A stretch of DNA of 64,000 nucleotides from AP-15 sp963797115 (GTDB lineage Bacteria; Pseudomonadota; Alphaproteobacteria; ATCC43930; CGMCC-115725). The stretch lies in contig CAWCOH010000002.1 of NCBI GenBank assembly GCA_963797115.1, forward strand, positions 806,001 through 870,000, in the 5' to 3' direction. This document shows positions 25,531 to 34,563 of the stretch, piece after piece. Each line of letters begins with the position of its first letter. Within the stretch, counting starts at the first letter, position 1. A program made the translations under genes and the position numbers. The notes below the pieces were generated by a model. The model was not told where the DNA came from, ran no database searches, and worked only from the letters and a program-made list of their open reading frames with translations.

Positions 25531-27123
25531 ATGAGACCGACACTGGGGGCAGCCGTAGCGGCGAGTGCGTTGCTGGCGGCGATATCGGCGGCCGGCCCGG
25601 CTTCAGCGCAAAAGCAGGGGGGGATCCTGAAAATGTTCAGTCCGGACAGTCCGGCGAGCATGTCGATCCTCGAAGAGGCAACGGTGTTCGCCGAGGGTCC
25701 GATCATGGGGGTGTTCAACAACCTGGTCATGTTCGACCAGAATGTGCAACAGAGCAGCCTCGGCTCGATCGTGCCCGATCTGGCGACGGCCTGGTCGTGG
25801 AGCGAGGAAGGAATCGCACTGACCCTGCCGCTGCGCCAAGGGGTCAAATGGCACGACGGACAGCCGTTCACCGCCAATGACGTCAAATGCACCTGGGACC
25901 TACTGACCGGCAAGTCGAGCGACAAGCTGCGCGTCAATCCACGCAAATCCTGGTACGAAAACCTTGAGCAGGTCACGACGAACGGCGATTACGAGGTCAC
26001 CTTTCACCTGAAGCGGCCGCAGCCGGCTTTTGTCGCGTTGCTCGCTTCCGGTTTTTCGCCGGTCTATCCCTGCCATGTGCCACCGCGCGACATGCGCAGC
26101 CATCCGATCGGCACCGGCCCGTTCAAATTCGTCGAGTTCAAGCCGAACGAGCACATCAAAGTGGCACGAAACCCGGATTACTGGAAGAGCGGCCGGCCCT
26201 ATCTCGACGGCATCGAATATACCATCGTCCGCAACCTCTCGACGGCGACTTTGGCGTTCATTGCCGGAAAGTTCGACATGGCTTTCCCGTACAGCCTCAC
26301 CGTCCCGCTGTTGAACGACGTGAAGAGTCAAATGCCGCAGGCGATCTGCGAGATGACGCCGGGCAGCATCAACCGCAACCTGATTATCAATCGAGACAGG
26401 CCGCCGTTCGACAACCCGGATCTACGCCGGGCGATGGCGTTGAGCCTCGACCGCAAGGCGTTTATCGACATCATCAGCGGGGGACAGGGCGAGATCGGCG
26501 GGGCCATGCAACCCGCACCTGCGGGGTTATGGGGCATGCCGCCCGCGCTGCTCAATACGCTGCCGGGCTATGACCCGGACGTCGAGAAAAACCGCGCGCT
26601 GGCCCGTCAGATCATGCAGACGCTCGGCTATGGCCGCGACAATCATCTCAAGATCAAAGTCACTGCGCGCGACATCCCATACTACCGCGATCCGGCGGTG
26701 ATCCTGATCGACCAGCTGAAAGAGGTCTATATCGACGGCGAGCTCGAGCCGGTCGACACCACGAATTTCTTCCCCAAGATGTTGCGCCGGGACTACGTCG
26801 TCGGACTCAACCTTCAGGGCGCCGGGGACCCGGACCAAACTTTCCCACTGGTTTATGGATGTGGCTCAGAGTTCAATCGGGACAATTACTGTAACCCCGC
26901 GGTCGACAACCTGATCCAGCAGCAATCGATCGAGGCTGACCAGGAGAAGCGCAAGCAGTTGGTGTGGCAGATCGAACGCAAGTTGGCGGAGGACAGCGCC
27001 CGACCGATCATCTTCTACAGCCGCGGCGGAACCTGCTGGCAACCGGCGGTAAAAGGGCTGACATTGATGGTCAACAGCATCTTCAACGGCAATCGTCGAG
27101 AAGACGTCTGGCTCGACAAATAG
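25531..27123 (+). CDS. ABC transporter solute-binding protein, family 5 (array member 11)
   Basis: 530 residues with a signal peptide ending PASA/Q. Distinctive stretches are MFSPDSPASMSILEEATVFAEGPIMG, SLTVPLLNDVKSQMPQAICEMTPGSINRN and LQGAGDPDQTFPLVYGCGSEF, the last sharing the shortened DPDQ loop with members 3 and 10. The tail is RREDVWLDK. GGGGAGGCGG precedes the ATG; the gap to member 10 is 21 bp. Confidence 0.93.
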   Translation: MRPTLGAAVAASALLAAISAAGPASAQKQGGILKMFSPDSPASMSILEEATVFAEGPIMGVFNNLVMFDQNVQQSSLGSIVPDLATAWSWSEEGIALTLPLRQGVKWHDGQPFTANDVKCTWDLLTGKSSDKLRVNPRKSWYENLEQVTTNGDYEVTFHLKRPQPAFVALLASGFSPVYPCHVPPRDMRSHPIGTGPFKFVEFKPNEHIKVARNPDYWKSGRPYLDGIEYTIVRNLSTATLAFIAGKFDMAFPYSLTVPLLNDVKSQMPQAICEMTPGSINRNLIINRDRPPFDNPDLRRAMALSLDRKAFIDIISGGQGEIGGAMQPAPAGLWGMPPALLNTLPGYDPDVEKNRALARQIMQTLGYGRDNHLKIKVTARDIPYYRDPAVILIDQLKEVYIDGELEPVDTTNFFPKMLRRDYVVGLNLQGAGDPDQTFPLVYGCGSEFNRDNYCNPAVDNLIQQQSIEADQEKRKQLVWQIERKLAEDSARPIIFYSRGGTCWQPAVKGLTLMVNSIFNGNRREDVWLDK

Positions 27124-27147
27124 ATGGCGATACTGGAGACAATGAAA

Positions 27148-28746
27148 ATGGCAATAAATCTGCGCTGCATGATTGCTACAGGTGTGCTCGCGCTCGCGAC
27201 GGCGACCGCCGGCCCGGCGCTGGCGCAAAAATCGGGCGGCATTCTGCGGCTCCAACATTTCGACAGCCCGGCCAGCATGTCGATCCTCGAGGAATCGACG
27301 CGGGCGACCGAACAACCCATGATGGGGGTCTTCAACAACCTTGTGCTGTACGACCAGCACGCTGCGCAGAACAGCCTGCAGTCGATCGTTCCCGATCTGG
27401 CAACCAAATGGGAGTGGAGCGAGGACGGCAAGGAGCTGACCTTCCCGCTCCGCCAGGGGGTCAAATGGCATGACGGCAAGCCATTTACCGCGGCCGACGT
27501 CAAATGCACCTGGGATCTCCTGATGGGCAGAGGCAGCGACAAGCTGCGCATCAACCCGCGCAAGGCATGGTACTCGAATGTTCAGGATGTAACGACGCGC
27601 GGCGACTACGAAGTCACCTTCCATTTGAAGCAGCCGCAGCCGGCGTTGCTCGCACTGCTCGCCTCCGGGTGGTCACCGATTTATCCGTGCCACGTGCCGG
27701 CGCGCGAGATGCGCAGCCGTCCGATCGGCACCGGTCCGTTCAAATTCGTCGAGTTCAAGCCCAACGAATACATCAAGGTCGCGAAAAACCCGGATTACTG
27801 GAGAACGGACCGGCCTTATCTCGATGGCATCGAATACACGATCATGCGCGAAATCGCGCCGCGCAACCTAGCCTTCTTCGCTGGCAAGTTCGACGCCATA
27901 GTGTTGGGCGTATCAATCCCGACCTTGAAAGATTTCAAGGAACAAGCGCCGCAGGCCATTTGCCAACAGTATGTCGCTAACGTGCCGCGCACGATGCTGA
28001 TCAACCTGCACAAGCCGCCTTTCGACAACATTGAATTGCGGCGGGCCATGGCGTTGTCGCTCGACCGCAAGGCGTTCAATGACATCGAAAGCGAGGGCGC
28101 GCCGGACACCATCGGTGCCAACATGCTGCCGGCGCCGAACGGCGTCTGGGGGATGCCACCGGAGGTGCTGGAGACCCTGCCCGGTTATGGGCCCGACGTG
28201 GGGAAAAATCGCGCCGAAGCCCGCAAGATCATGGAAAAGCTCGGTTACGGGCCGGATAAACGGCTGGCCATCAAGATCTCGACGCGCAACTTCCCCGCCT
28301 GGCGCAATCCGGCGGTTATCCTGATCTCTCACCTCAACGAAATCTACATCGACGCCGAACTCGAGTTGGTCGATACAGCGCTATGGTATGCTAAGATGGC
28401 GCGCAAAGACTTCACGGCAGGGATGGTGCCGATCGAGGCTGGCGTCGACGACCCGGACCAGATGTTCTACGAGAACTACTATACCGGCGCGGCGCGCAAC
28501 TACGCCGGCTACAGCGATCCGGAGTTCGACACGCTGATCGATAAGCAATCGATGGAGCCCGACCCGGAAAAGCGCAAGCAGATCGTTTGGCAAGCCGAAC
28601 GCAAACTGGCGGAAGCTGCGTTTCGGCCGGTGATCTACTACCCCGCCGGAGCGTCCTGCCGGCAGCCCTGGCTCAAGGGGTGGACCCGGATGACGAACAG
28701 CATCTACAACGAATGGCGCTTCGAAGACGTCTGGCTCGACAAGTAG
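27148..28746 (+). CDS. ABC transporter solute-binding protein, family 5 (array member 12), lacking one conserved cysteine pair
   Basis: 532 residues with a signal peptide ending ALA/Q. ATG 27148 has GGAG nine bases upstream; the other in-frame ATGs (27124, 27142) are worse placed. Where the other fifteen members have Cys-Gly...Tyr-Cys, this one reads YYTGAARNYAGYSDPE, with Thr at 28483-28485 and Ser at 28513-28515, so both cysteines are lost together while the other four stay. Other differences are LISHLNEIYIDAEL for LIDQLKEIYIDGEL, KQPQPA for KRPQPA, and SEGAPDTIGANM in the hinge. A 7-bp hairpin (28753-28771) follows the stop and may end the operon. Confidence 0.92.
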   Translation: MAINLRCMIATGVLALATATAGPALAQKSGGILRLQHFDSPASMSILEESTRATEQPMMGVFNNLVLYDQHAAQNSLQSIVPDLATKWEWSEDGKELTFPLRQGVKWHDGKPFTAADVKCTWDLLMGRGSDKLRINPRKAWYSNVQDVTTRGDYEVTFHLKQPQPALLALLASGWSPIYPCHVPAREMRSRPIGTGPFKFVEFKPNEYIKVAKNPDYWRTDRPYLDGIEYTIMREIAPRNLAFFAGKFDAIVLGVSIPTLKDFKEQAPQAICQQYVANVPRTMLINLHKPPFDNIELRRAMALSLDRKAFNDIESEGAPDTIGANMLPAPNGVWGMPPEVLETLPGYGPDVGKNRAEARKIMEKLGYGPDKRLAIKISTRNFPAWRNPAVILISHLNEIYIDAELELVDTALWYAKMARKDFTAGMVPIEAGVDDPDQMFYENYYTGAARNYAGYSDPEFDTLIDKQSMEPDPEKRKQIVWQAERKLAEAAFRPVIYYPAGASCRQPWLKGWTRMTNSIYNEWRFEDVWLDK

Positions 28747-28752
28747 CGGGAT

Positions 28753-28771
28753 CGGCTGCTGAAGGCAGCCG
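28753..28771 (+). terminator. Hairpin after member 12, possible end of operon 7-12
   Basis: CGGCTGC (28753-28759) pairs with GCAGCCG (28765-28771) around a five-base loop, six bases beyond the stop codon. No T-run follows, so termination is uncertain; it may instead protect the 3' end. Confidence 0.35.
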
Positions 28772-28829
28772 CCGCGCAAGCGCCGTCCCCCTACAATCGG
28801 AGGCCAGATCCCAGAATTGCCATGATGGC

Positions 28830-28836
28830 GTGATAC
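28830..28836 (+). promoter_or_regulatory. GTGATA box 6, upstream of binding protein 13
   Basis: GTGATAC, the weakest match of the seven, in the long gap before member 13 and 256 bases from its start. Confidence 0.25.
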
Positions 28837-29092
28837 AAGTCGTTGCACTGAGCGGCTCCGTCGAGGTGCCGGGGCAGTGAGTTGATCTCCAGCAGCAAAT
28901 CGGGTTTCTCGCTTGCTGCTTTTCGTCGCCGCCATCGCCGAAAAGCAAGGGCACCCGCGGCCGGTAACGGCTCCTCGCTGTTTTTTCCTTGTATTATCAG
29001 CGATAACAGCGGGACCCGCAACGCCAGTCCCTGCTTCGGGCGAATGCCGAGGAAGGGAAACGCGGATGAAAGATCAAGGGGAGTGAACGCAG

Positions 29093-30682
29093 ATGAGGTG
29101 TAACCCGCGCACATTCGGGGCCTTGGTGCTGGCGGCAATGCTCGGCGCCGTGCCGGCCAAAGCCGAAAAACCGGGTGGCGTATTGAAGTCCTATTCGATC
29201 GACAGCCCGGCGAGTATGTCGATCCATGAGGAAGCCACGGTTTTCGCGCTGCGTCCGACGATGGGGGTATTCAACAACCTTGTTCTGTACGATCAACACG
29301 TAAAGCAGAACAGCATGCAGTCGATCGTGCCCGAACTGGCCAAGAGCTGGGCATGGGACGAGGACGGGACCCGACTGACCTTCAAGTTGCAGGAGGGCGT
29401 CAAATGGCACGACGGCAAGCCCTTCACCGCCCGTGATGTCAAATGCACTTGGGATCTGCTGCAAGGCAAGGCGAGCGAAAAGCTGCGCATCAATCCCCGC
29501 AAGCCCTGGTATCGCAACCTCGAGGAGGTAACCACCAAGGGCGACTACGAGGCGACGTTTGTCATGAAGCGGCCGCAGCCCGCCTTTCTTGCTCTGCTCG
29601 CCTCGGGGTTTTCGCCGGTCTATCCCTGCCATGTCGCGCCGCGCGACATGCGGCAGCATCCGATAGGCACCGGGCCCTTCAAATTCATCGAATTCAAGCC
29701 GAACGAGTTGATCAAGCTGGCGCGCAACCCCGACTACTGGAAACCAGGGCGGCCCCTCCTCGACGGCATCGAATATACGATCATTCGCAACGTATCGACG
29801 GCGTCGCTGGCCTTCGTTTCCGGGAGGTTCGACGTCACCTTCGGCGGCCTGACGGTGCCGTTGACGCGCCAGATTACCGATCAGTCGCCGCAGGCCATCT
29901 GCGAGCTGAACCCGACGAATGTCAGCCGCAATCTGATCGTCAACCCGGATGCGCCACCCTTCGGCAACCCGGATCTTCGGCGGGCAATGGCGCTAAGCCT
30001 CGACCGCAACGCCTTTGTCGACATCATCACCGAAGGAAAGGGTAATGTCGGCGGCGTCATGCTGCCGCCGCCGGAAGGGGTGTGGGGCATGCCGGCCGAA
30101 ATCCTGCATACGCTGCCCGGCTACAGCCCCGATGTGACGCAGAACCGCAAGGAGGCGCGAGAAATCATGCAGCGGCTCGGCTACCGGCCCGACAAGCGGC
30201 TGGCCGTCAAGGTGTCGACCCGCGACATCCCGCCCTTCCGCGACCCCGCGGTCATCCTGCTGGACCAGCTGAAGGAGATCTATATCGACGCCGAGCTCGA
30301 GCCGATCGACACGACCCAGTGGTTTCCGAAGGTCAACCGCAAAGACTATACCGTCGCGCTCAACCTGACCGGTAACGGCATCGACGAGCCCGACCAGAAT
30401 TTCTACGAGAACTACGTTTGCGGCGCGGAAGGCAACTACAACAAATACTGTAATCCCGAGCTCGACAAGATGGTCGACCGGCAATCGATGGAAGCCAACC
30501 AAGAGAAGCGCAAGGCGCTGGTGTGGGAAATCGAGCGCAAGCTGGCGGAGGACGGAGCCCGGCCCATCATCTTCTACGCCCCGGCCGGGAATTGCCGGCA
30601 GCCCCATGTGAAGGGCCTGACGATCATGAGCAACAGCATCTATAACGGCTGGCGCATGGAAGACGTCTGGCTCGACAAATAG
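29093..30682 (+). CDS. ABC transporter solute-binding protein, family 5 (array member 13)
   Basis: 529 residues with a signal peptide ending near A24 (PAKA/E), again with AEKPGG rather than AQKxGG as in member 8. Distinct blocks are LKSYSIDSPASMS, RPTMGVFNNLVLYDQ, FKLQEGVKWHDG, FVMKRPQPA and LTVPLTRQITDQSPQAICELNP. The tail is MEDVWLDK. AAGGGGAG precedes the ATG. It is isolated by gaps of 346 and 254 bp, so it is probably its own transcription unit. Confidence 0.93.
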   Translation: MRCNPRTFGALVLAAMLGAVPAKAEKPGGVLKSYSIDSPASMSIHEEATVFALRPTMGVFNNLVLYDQHVKQNSMQSIVPELAKSWAWDEDGTRLTFKLQEGVKWHDGKPFTARDVKCTWDLLQGKASEKLRINPRKPWYRNLEEVTTKGDYEATFVMKRPQPAFLALLASGFSPVYPCHVAPRDMRQHPIGTGPFKFIEFKPNELIKLARNPDYWKPGRPLLDGIEYTIIRNVSTASLAFVSGRFDVTFGGLTVPLTRQITDQSPQAICELNPTNVSRNLIVNPDAPPFGNPDLRRAMALSLDRNAFVDIITEGKGNVGGVMLPPPEGVWGMPAEILHTLPGYSPDVTQNRKEAREIMQRLGYRPDKRLAVKVSTRDIPPFRDPAVILLDQLKEIYIDAELEPIDTTQWFPKVNRKDYTVALNLTGNGIDEPDQNFYENYVCGAEGNYNKYCNPELDKMVDRQSMEANQEKRKALVWEIERKLAEDGARPIIFYAPAGNCRQPHVKGLTIMSNSIYNGWRMEDVWLDK

Positions 30683-30886
30683 GCCGAAAGAACGCTCGTA
30701 AAATCGCCTCTTTCATGTTCGATACTCGCGACTTGGGCTGATCCGGTGTTTCAACCAATAAGAGAGTCCCCGCTGCAGACCCGCTGCAGGTGCAGCGGAG
30801 CATAATAATCGGCACCAGTTTTAGTAGCAAGACGCCGCGGTGAGGCGCCGCGCCATCGCTTCGCGTGCTTCCCGGGTAGGCGTCTC

Positions 30887-30903
30887 GAACGGATAGGTGA
30901 TAA
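30887..30903 (+). promoter_or_regulatory. GTGATA box 7, upstream of binding protein 14
   Basis: ACGGATAGGTGATAA contains GATAG-GT-GATAA, the same doubled GATA arrangement as box 1, here 33 bases before the start codon. Confidence 0.45.
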
Positions 30904-30936
30904 CCTCCGGAAAGCCGCAGCAGGGGAGGCATGCCG

Positions 30937-32526
30937 ATGACCCGGGAGCTTCGAGGATGTCTGGCGGCGGCCGGTTTGGGTTTCGCCGCGGCTCTGGCTG
31001 ACCCGGCATTCGCCCAAAAGCCCGGCGGAATCCTGCAGATGCCCGGCTTTGCCAGCCCGGCCAGCATGTCGATCCACGAGGAATCGACGATTGCTGCCGG
31101 CATTCCGCTGATGGGCGTCTTCAACAATCTCGTGCTCTTCGATCAGCAGGTGGCGCAGAACAGCCTCGCTTCGATCGTGCCCGACCTCGCCAGCGACTGG
31201 TCGTGGGACGAGGCGGGTACGGCGCTGACCTTTCAACTGCATCGAGGCGTCAAATGGCACGACGGCAAGCCGTTCACCGCGGCCGACGTCAAATGCACCT
31301 GGGAAGCGCTCGCTGGCAAGGGGAGCGAGAGGTTCCGGGTCAACCCGCGCAAGTCCTGGTACCGCAATCTCGAAGAGATCACGACCAATGGCGACTACGA
31401 GGTCACCTTCCATCTGAAGCGGCCGCAGCCTTACTTGATCGCGCTGCTCGCTTCCGGTCAGTCGCCGGTCTATCCCTGCCACGTGCCGTTGCGCGAGATG
31501 CGCAGCCATCCGATCGGCACGGGCCCCTTCAAATTCGTCGAATACAAGCCCAACGAACATATCCGCGTCGTGCGCAATGCGGACTACTGGAAGCCGGGCC
31601 GCCCCTATCTCGACGGCATAGAAACAACAATCATCCCCAGTATGTCGACGCGGCTCTTGGCCTTTGTCGCCGGCAAGTTCGACATGATCCAGCTGACGAT
31701 CCCGCAGTTGAAGGATCTGCGCGGGCAGACGCCTCAGGCGGAGTGCGACGTGGTGATGGACAACAACAGCCGCGACCTGCTGATAAACCGCGCGGCTCCG
31801 CCGTTCGATAATCTCGAATTGCGCCGGGCGATGGCGCTCAGCCTCGACCGCCGGGCGTTCATCGACATCCTGACCGAGGGCCACGGTGCAGTCGGCGGAA
31901 GCATCTTGCCTCCCCCAGACGGCGTTTGGGGCATGCCGCCCGAGGTGCTGCACGGCCTGCCCGGCTACGGTCCTGACGTCGCCAAGAACCGCAGCGAAGC
32001 CCGCGACATCATGCACAAGCTGGGCTACGGGCCCGACAAAAGGCTGGCAGTCAAGGTGTCGACCCGCGATGTCCCCGGCTATCGCGACGCCGCGGTGATT
32101 GCGATCTCGCAGTTGCGCGAGATTTACATCGACGCCGAGCTTGAGCCGATCGACACCGCCAACTGGTTTCCGCGGGTCATGCGCAAGGACTACCGGGTCG
32201 GGGTCACGGTCAGCGAGGGCGGTCTCGACGAGCCGGACCAGAAATTCTACGAGACCTATGTCTGCGGCGCTGACCGCAACTACACCGGCTATTGCAATGA
32301 GGAGACCGACCGGCTCATCGACCGGCAGTCGATGGAGCCCGATGCCGAGAAGCGCCGCAAAGTGGTCTGGGAGGTCGAGCGGCGCTTGGCCGAGGACGCT
32401 TCCCGGCCGGTGTTGCTGTATTCGCGCTTTGCCACCTGCATGCAACCGCAGCTCAAGGGACTGATGACGATGACCAACAGCCGCTTCAACGGCTGGCGCA
32501 TGGAAGACGTGTGGCTCGACCGGTAG
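30937..32526 (+). CDS. ABC transporter solute-binding protein, family 5 (array member 14)
   Basis: 529 residues with a signal peptide ending PAFA/Q. ATG 30937 is taken because GGGGAGG (30923-30929) lies seven bases upstream; ATG 30931 would be too close. Distinct stretches are MPGFASPASMS, AAGIPLMGVFNNLVL, FQLHRGVKWHDG, IQLTIPQLKDLRGQTPQAECDVVMDNNSRDLLI and YCNEETD. The tail is MEDVWLDR. It begins the last transcription unit of the array, together with the small secreted protein (10 bp away), member 15 and member 16. Confidence 0.93.
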   Translation: MTRELRGCLAAAGLGFAAALADPAFAQKPGGILQMPGFASPASMSIHEESTIAAGIPLMGVFNNLVLFDQQVAQNSLASIVPDLASDWSWDEAGTALTFQLHRGVKWHDGKPFTAADVKCTWEALAGKGSERFRVNPRKSWYRNLEEITTNGDYEVTFHLKRPQPYLIALLASGQSPVYPCHVPLREMRSHPIGTGPFKFVEYKPNEHIRVVRNADYWKPGRPYLDGIETTIIPSMSTRLLAFVAGKFDMIQLTIPQLKDLRGQTPQAECDVVMDNNSRDLLINRAAPPFDNLELRRAMALSLDRRAFIDILTEGHGAVGGSILPPPDGVWGMPPEVLHGLPGYGPDVAKNRSEARDIMHKLGYGPDKRLAVKVSTRDVPGYRDAAVIAISQLREIYIDAELEPIDTANWFPRVMRKDYRVGVTVSEGGLDEPDQKFYETYVCGADRNYTGYCNEETDRLIDRQSMEPDAEKRRKVVWEVERRLAEDASRPVLLYSRFATCMQPQLKGLMTMTNSRFNGWRMEDVWLDR

Positions 32527-32536
32527 CCGCTCGGTC

Positions 32537-32914
32537 GTGTTCGGCTGCAGGCCGAGGGCGGGGTGGGGTGGGGTGGCGCTGACGATGGGATGCGCTGCCG
32601 GCATCTGCCTCGGCCTTGCGGGTGGGATAGCTGCGGCGCATGACGGCTCAGACCCGCTATCGGTTTGGTATCGCTCACTGACCACCGCGGACGGCAAGTC
32701 GTGCTGCACGATGCATGACTGCGCGCCGGCGGAGGCGCGGATCAAGGAAGGCAAGTGGGAGGTGCTTATTCGGTCCTGGGAAGTCGGCGACGATCGCTGG
32801 GTCGTGGTGCCGGATCTCGCCGTGCTGCGGCGCGAGAATCCCGACGGCCGGCCGATCCTCTGCCGGACGCCGAATGGATTCATCCGGTGCTTCGTGCCAC
32901 CGGCCGGAACCTGA
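32537..32914 (+). CDS. Small secreted cysteine-rich protein of unknown function, embedded in the array
   Basis: The 125-residue product has an N-terminal signal peptide ending near A34 (GIAAA/H). The mature part of about 90 residues has SCC at 55-57, DC at 61-62, and the pair ILCRTPNGFIRCFVPP (C109, C118). Related small periplasmic proteins with this CC-x4-C and C-terminal CFVPP arrangement occur in Alphaproteobacteria, without a known role; heme or metal binding or disulfide chemistry are guesses. The GTG start at 32537 gives basic residues in the n-region; ATG 32585 is the alternative. Gaps of 10 and 11 bp to the flanking binding proteins imply the same transcript. Confidence 0.75.
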   Translation: MFGCRPRAGWGGVALTMGCAAGICLGLAGGIAAAHDGSDPLSVWYRSLTTADGKSCCTMHDCAPAEARIKEGKWEVLIRSWEVGDDRWVVVPDLAVLRRENPDGRPILCRTPNGFIRCFVPPAGT

Positions 32915-32925
32915 GGGGCGCGGAC

Positions 32926-34539
32926 ATGAGGAAAACGCAACTGAGGCGCCGGCTGCGTGCGCTCGCGACTGTGGGCGGACTGGTGGCCGCGATCCTTGCT
33001 ACCGGTACGGCACTGGCGCAAAAGTCGGGCGGTACGCTGAGGATGTATCATTTCGACAGCCCGGCGAGCCTGTCGCTGCATGAAGAGGTAACCTTCGCCG
33101 CCCTCGGTCCGGCGATGGGTCTCTTTAACAATCTCGTCATATTCGATCAGCACATAGCGCAGGCAAGCTTCGCCTCGATCGTGCCGGATCTGGCGACCGA
33201 ATGGTTGTGGGACTCGTCCAACACCGAACTGCGCTTTCGCCTGCATGAAGGCGTCAAATTGCACGACGGCAAGCCCTTTACCGCCAATGACGTGAAGTGC
33301 ACCTGGGATACCCTGCTCGGCAAATCGATCGAGAAGTTTCGTCTCAACCCGCGCAAGGCCTGGTACCAGAACCTCGAAGAGGTAACCGTCAAGGGCGATT
33401 ACGAAGTCGCCTTCCGGTTAAAACGGCCGCAGCCTTCGTTCATTGCGCTGCCGGCCTCCGGGTGGTCGCCCGTTTACCCTTGCCATGTGTCGCCGCGCGA
33501 AATGCGCAGCCAGCCGATCGGCACCGGCCCGTTCAAGCTGGTCGAGTTCAAGCCCAACGAAGGGATCAAGGTCACCAGAAACGCGGACTACTGGAAGAAG
33601 GGGAAGCCCTATCTCGACGGGATCGACTACACGATCATCAAGAACCCTTCGACCCGGGTGCTGGCATTTATCGCCGGCAAATTCGACATGACCACCCCCT
33701 ACAATCTGTCGATCCCGCTGATGCGCGACATTCAGAGCCAAGCGCCGAGGGCGATCTGCGAGCTGACGCCCACCAATGTTGCCCGCAACCTGCTCGTCAA
33801 CCGTGACAAGCCGCCCTTCGACGACCCCGAGATCCGGCGCGGGTTGGCGCTCAACCTCGATCGCAAAGCCTTCATCGACACGATCAACGAGGGCAAAGCC
33901 GATATCGGCGGCGCAATGTTGCCGCCGCCGGAAGGGATCTGGGGAATGCCGCCCGAGATGCTGAGTACCCTACCCGGGTATGATCCCGACGTGGGGAAGA
34001 ACCGCCGTGACGCCCGCAAGATCATGGAAGCGCGCGGCTATGGGCCCGACAAGCGGCTCGACATCAGGGTATCGACGCGCAACATCCCGCAATACCGCGA
34101 CCCCGCGATCATCCTGATCGATCAGTTGAAGCAGATCTACATCGACGGCAATCTCGAAGAGATCGATACCACACAATGGTATCCGAGGCTGATGCGCAAG
34201 GATTTCGTCATCGGCCTGAACCTCGCCGAAAACGGGCTCGACGACCCCGACCAGACGTTCTACGAGAACTTCACATGCGGCGCCGACCGCAACTATACCG
34301 GCTATTGTAATCGCGAGCTCGAGGCCGATTTCGACCGGCAATCGATGGAGGCCGATCCCGAGAAGCGCAAGCGCCTAGTGTGGGAGATCGACCGCAAATT
34401 GCAGGAAGGAGGCGCTCGGCCGATGATCTACCATAACCGCGCGGCGACCTGCCGGTATCCGCAGGTGAAAGGGGTGACCGTCATGGTCAACGGGATCTAC
34501 AACGGCTGGCGCATGGAAGATGCGTGGCTCTACAGATAG
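32926..34539 (+). CDS. ABC transporter solute-binding protein, family 5 (array member 15)
   Basis: 537 residues, the longest member because of a basic N-terminal extension (MRKTQLRRRLRA) before a signal peptide ending TALA/Q near residue 31. It is divergent at several otherwise fixed positions: SPASLSLHEEV, GPAMGLFNNLVIF, LWDSSNTELRFRLHEGVKLHDG (Leu for the usual Trp), YHNRAATCRYPQVKG, and the tail MEDAWLYR. The ATG at 32926 follows GAGGGG; the frame upstream overlaps the small secreted gene and has no family similarity. Confidence 0.92.
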   Translation: MRKTQLRRRLRALATVGGLVAAILATGTALAQKSGGTLRMYHFDSPASLSLHEEVTFAALGPAMGLFNNLVIFDQHIAQASFASIVPDLATEWLWDSSNTELRFRLHEGVKLHDGKPFTANDVKCTWDTLLGKSIEKFRLNPRKAWYQNLEEVTVKGDYEVAFRLKRPQPSFIALPASGWSPVYPCHVSPREMRSQPIGTGPFKLVEFKPNEGIKVTRNADYWKKGKPYLDGIDYTIIKNPSTRVLAFIAGKFDMTTPYNLSIPLMRDIQSQAPRAICELTPTNVARNLLVNRDKPPFDDPEIRRGLALNLDRKAFIDTINEGKADIGGAMLPPPEGIWGMPPEMLSTLPGYDPDVGKNRRDARKIMEARGYGPDKRLDIRVSTRNIPQYRDPAIILIDQLKQIYIDGNLEEIDTTQWYPRLMRKDFVIGLNLAENGLDDPDQTFYENFTCGADRNYTGYCNRELEADFDRQSMEADPEKRKRLVWEIDRKLQEGGARPMIYHNRAATCRYPQVKGVTVMVNGIYNGWRMEDAWLYR

Positions 34540-34563
34540 CGGGCCTCAGGGATGGAGAAGCAG

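Larger units (their letters stand above)
28747..29092. other. 346-bp gap between members 12 and 13
   Basis: No gene is present. The gap starts with hairpin CGGCTGC-TGAAG-GCAGCCG (28753-28771), carries GTGATAC at 28830-28836, and has a locally AT-rich segment with TATTAT (28992-28997) inside a wider inverted repeat CGCTGTT (28976-28982) / AACAGCG (29005-29011). TATTAT may be a -10 for member 13, without a clear -35. Confidence 0.4.

Noticed and set aside
30751..33264. Very long open frame (about 837 codons) antisense to receptor genes
   Set aside because: High-GC codon bias keeps the opposite strand open; the translation is Arg/Pro/His-rich, has no domain, and covers three strongly supported sense genes. 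Similar antisense frames occur over most array members.
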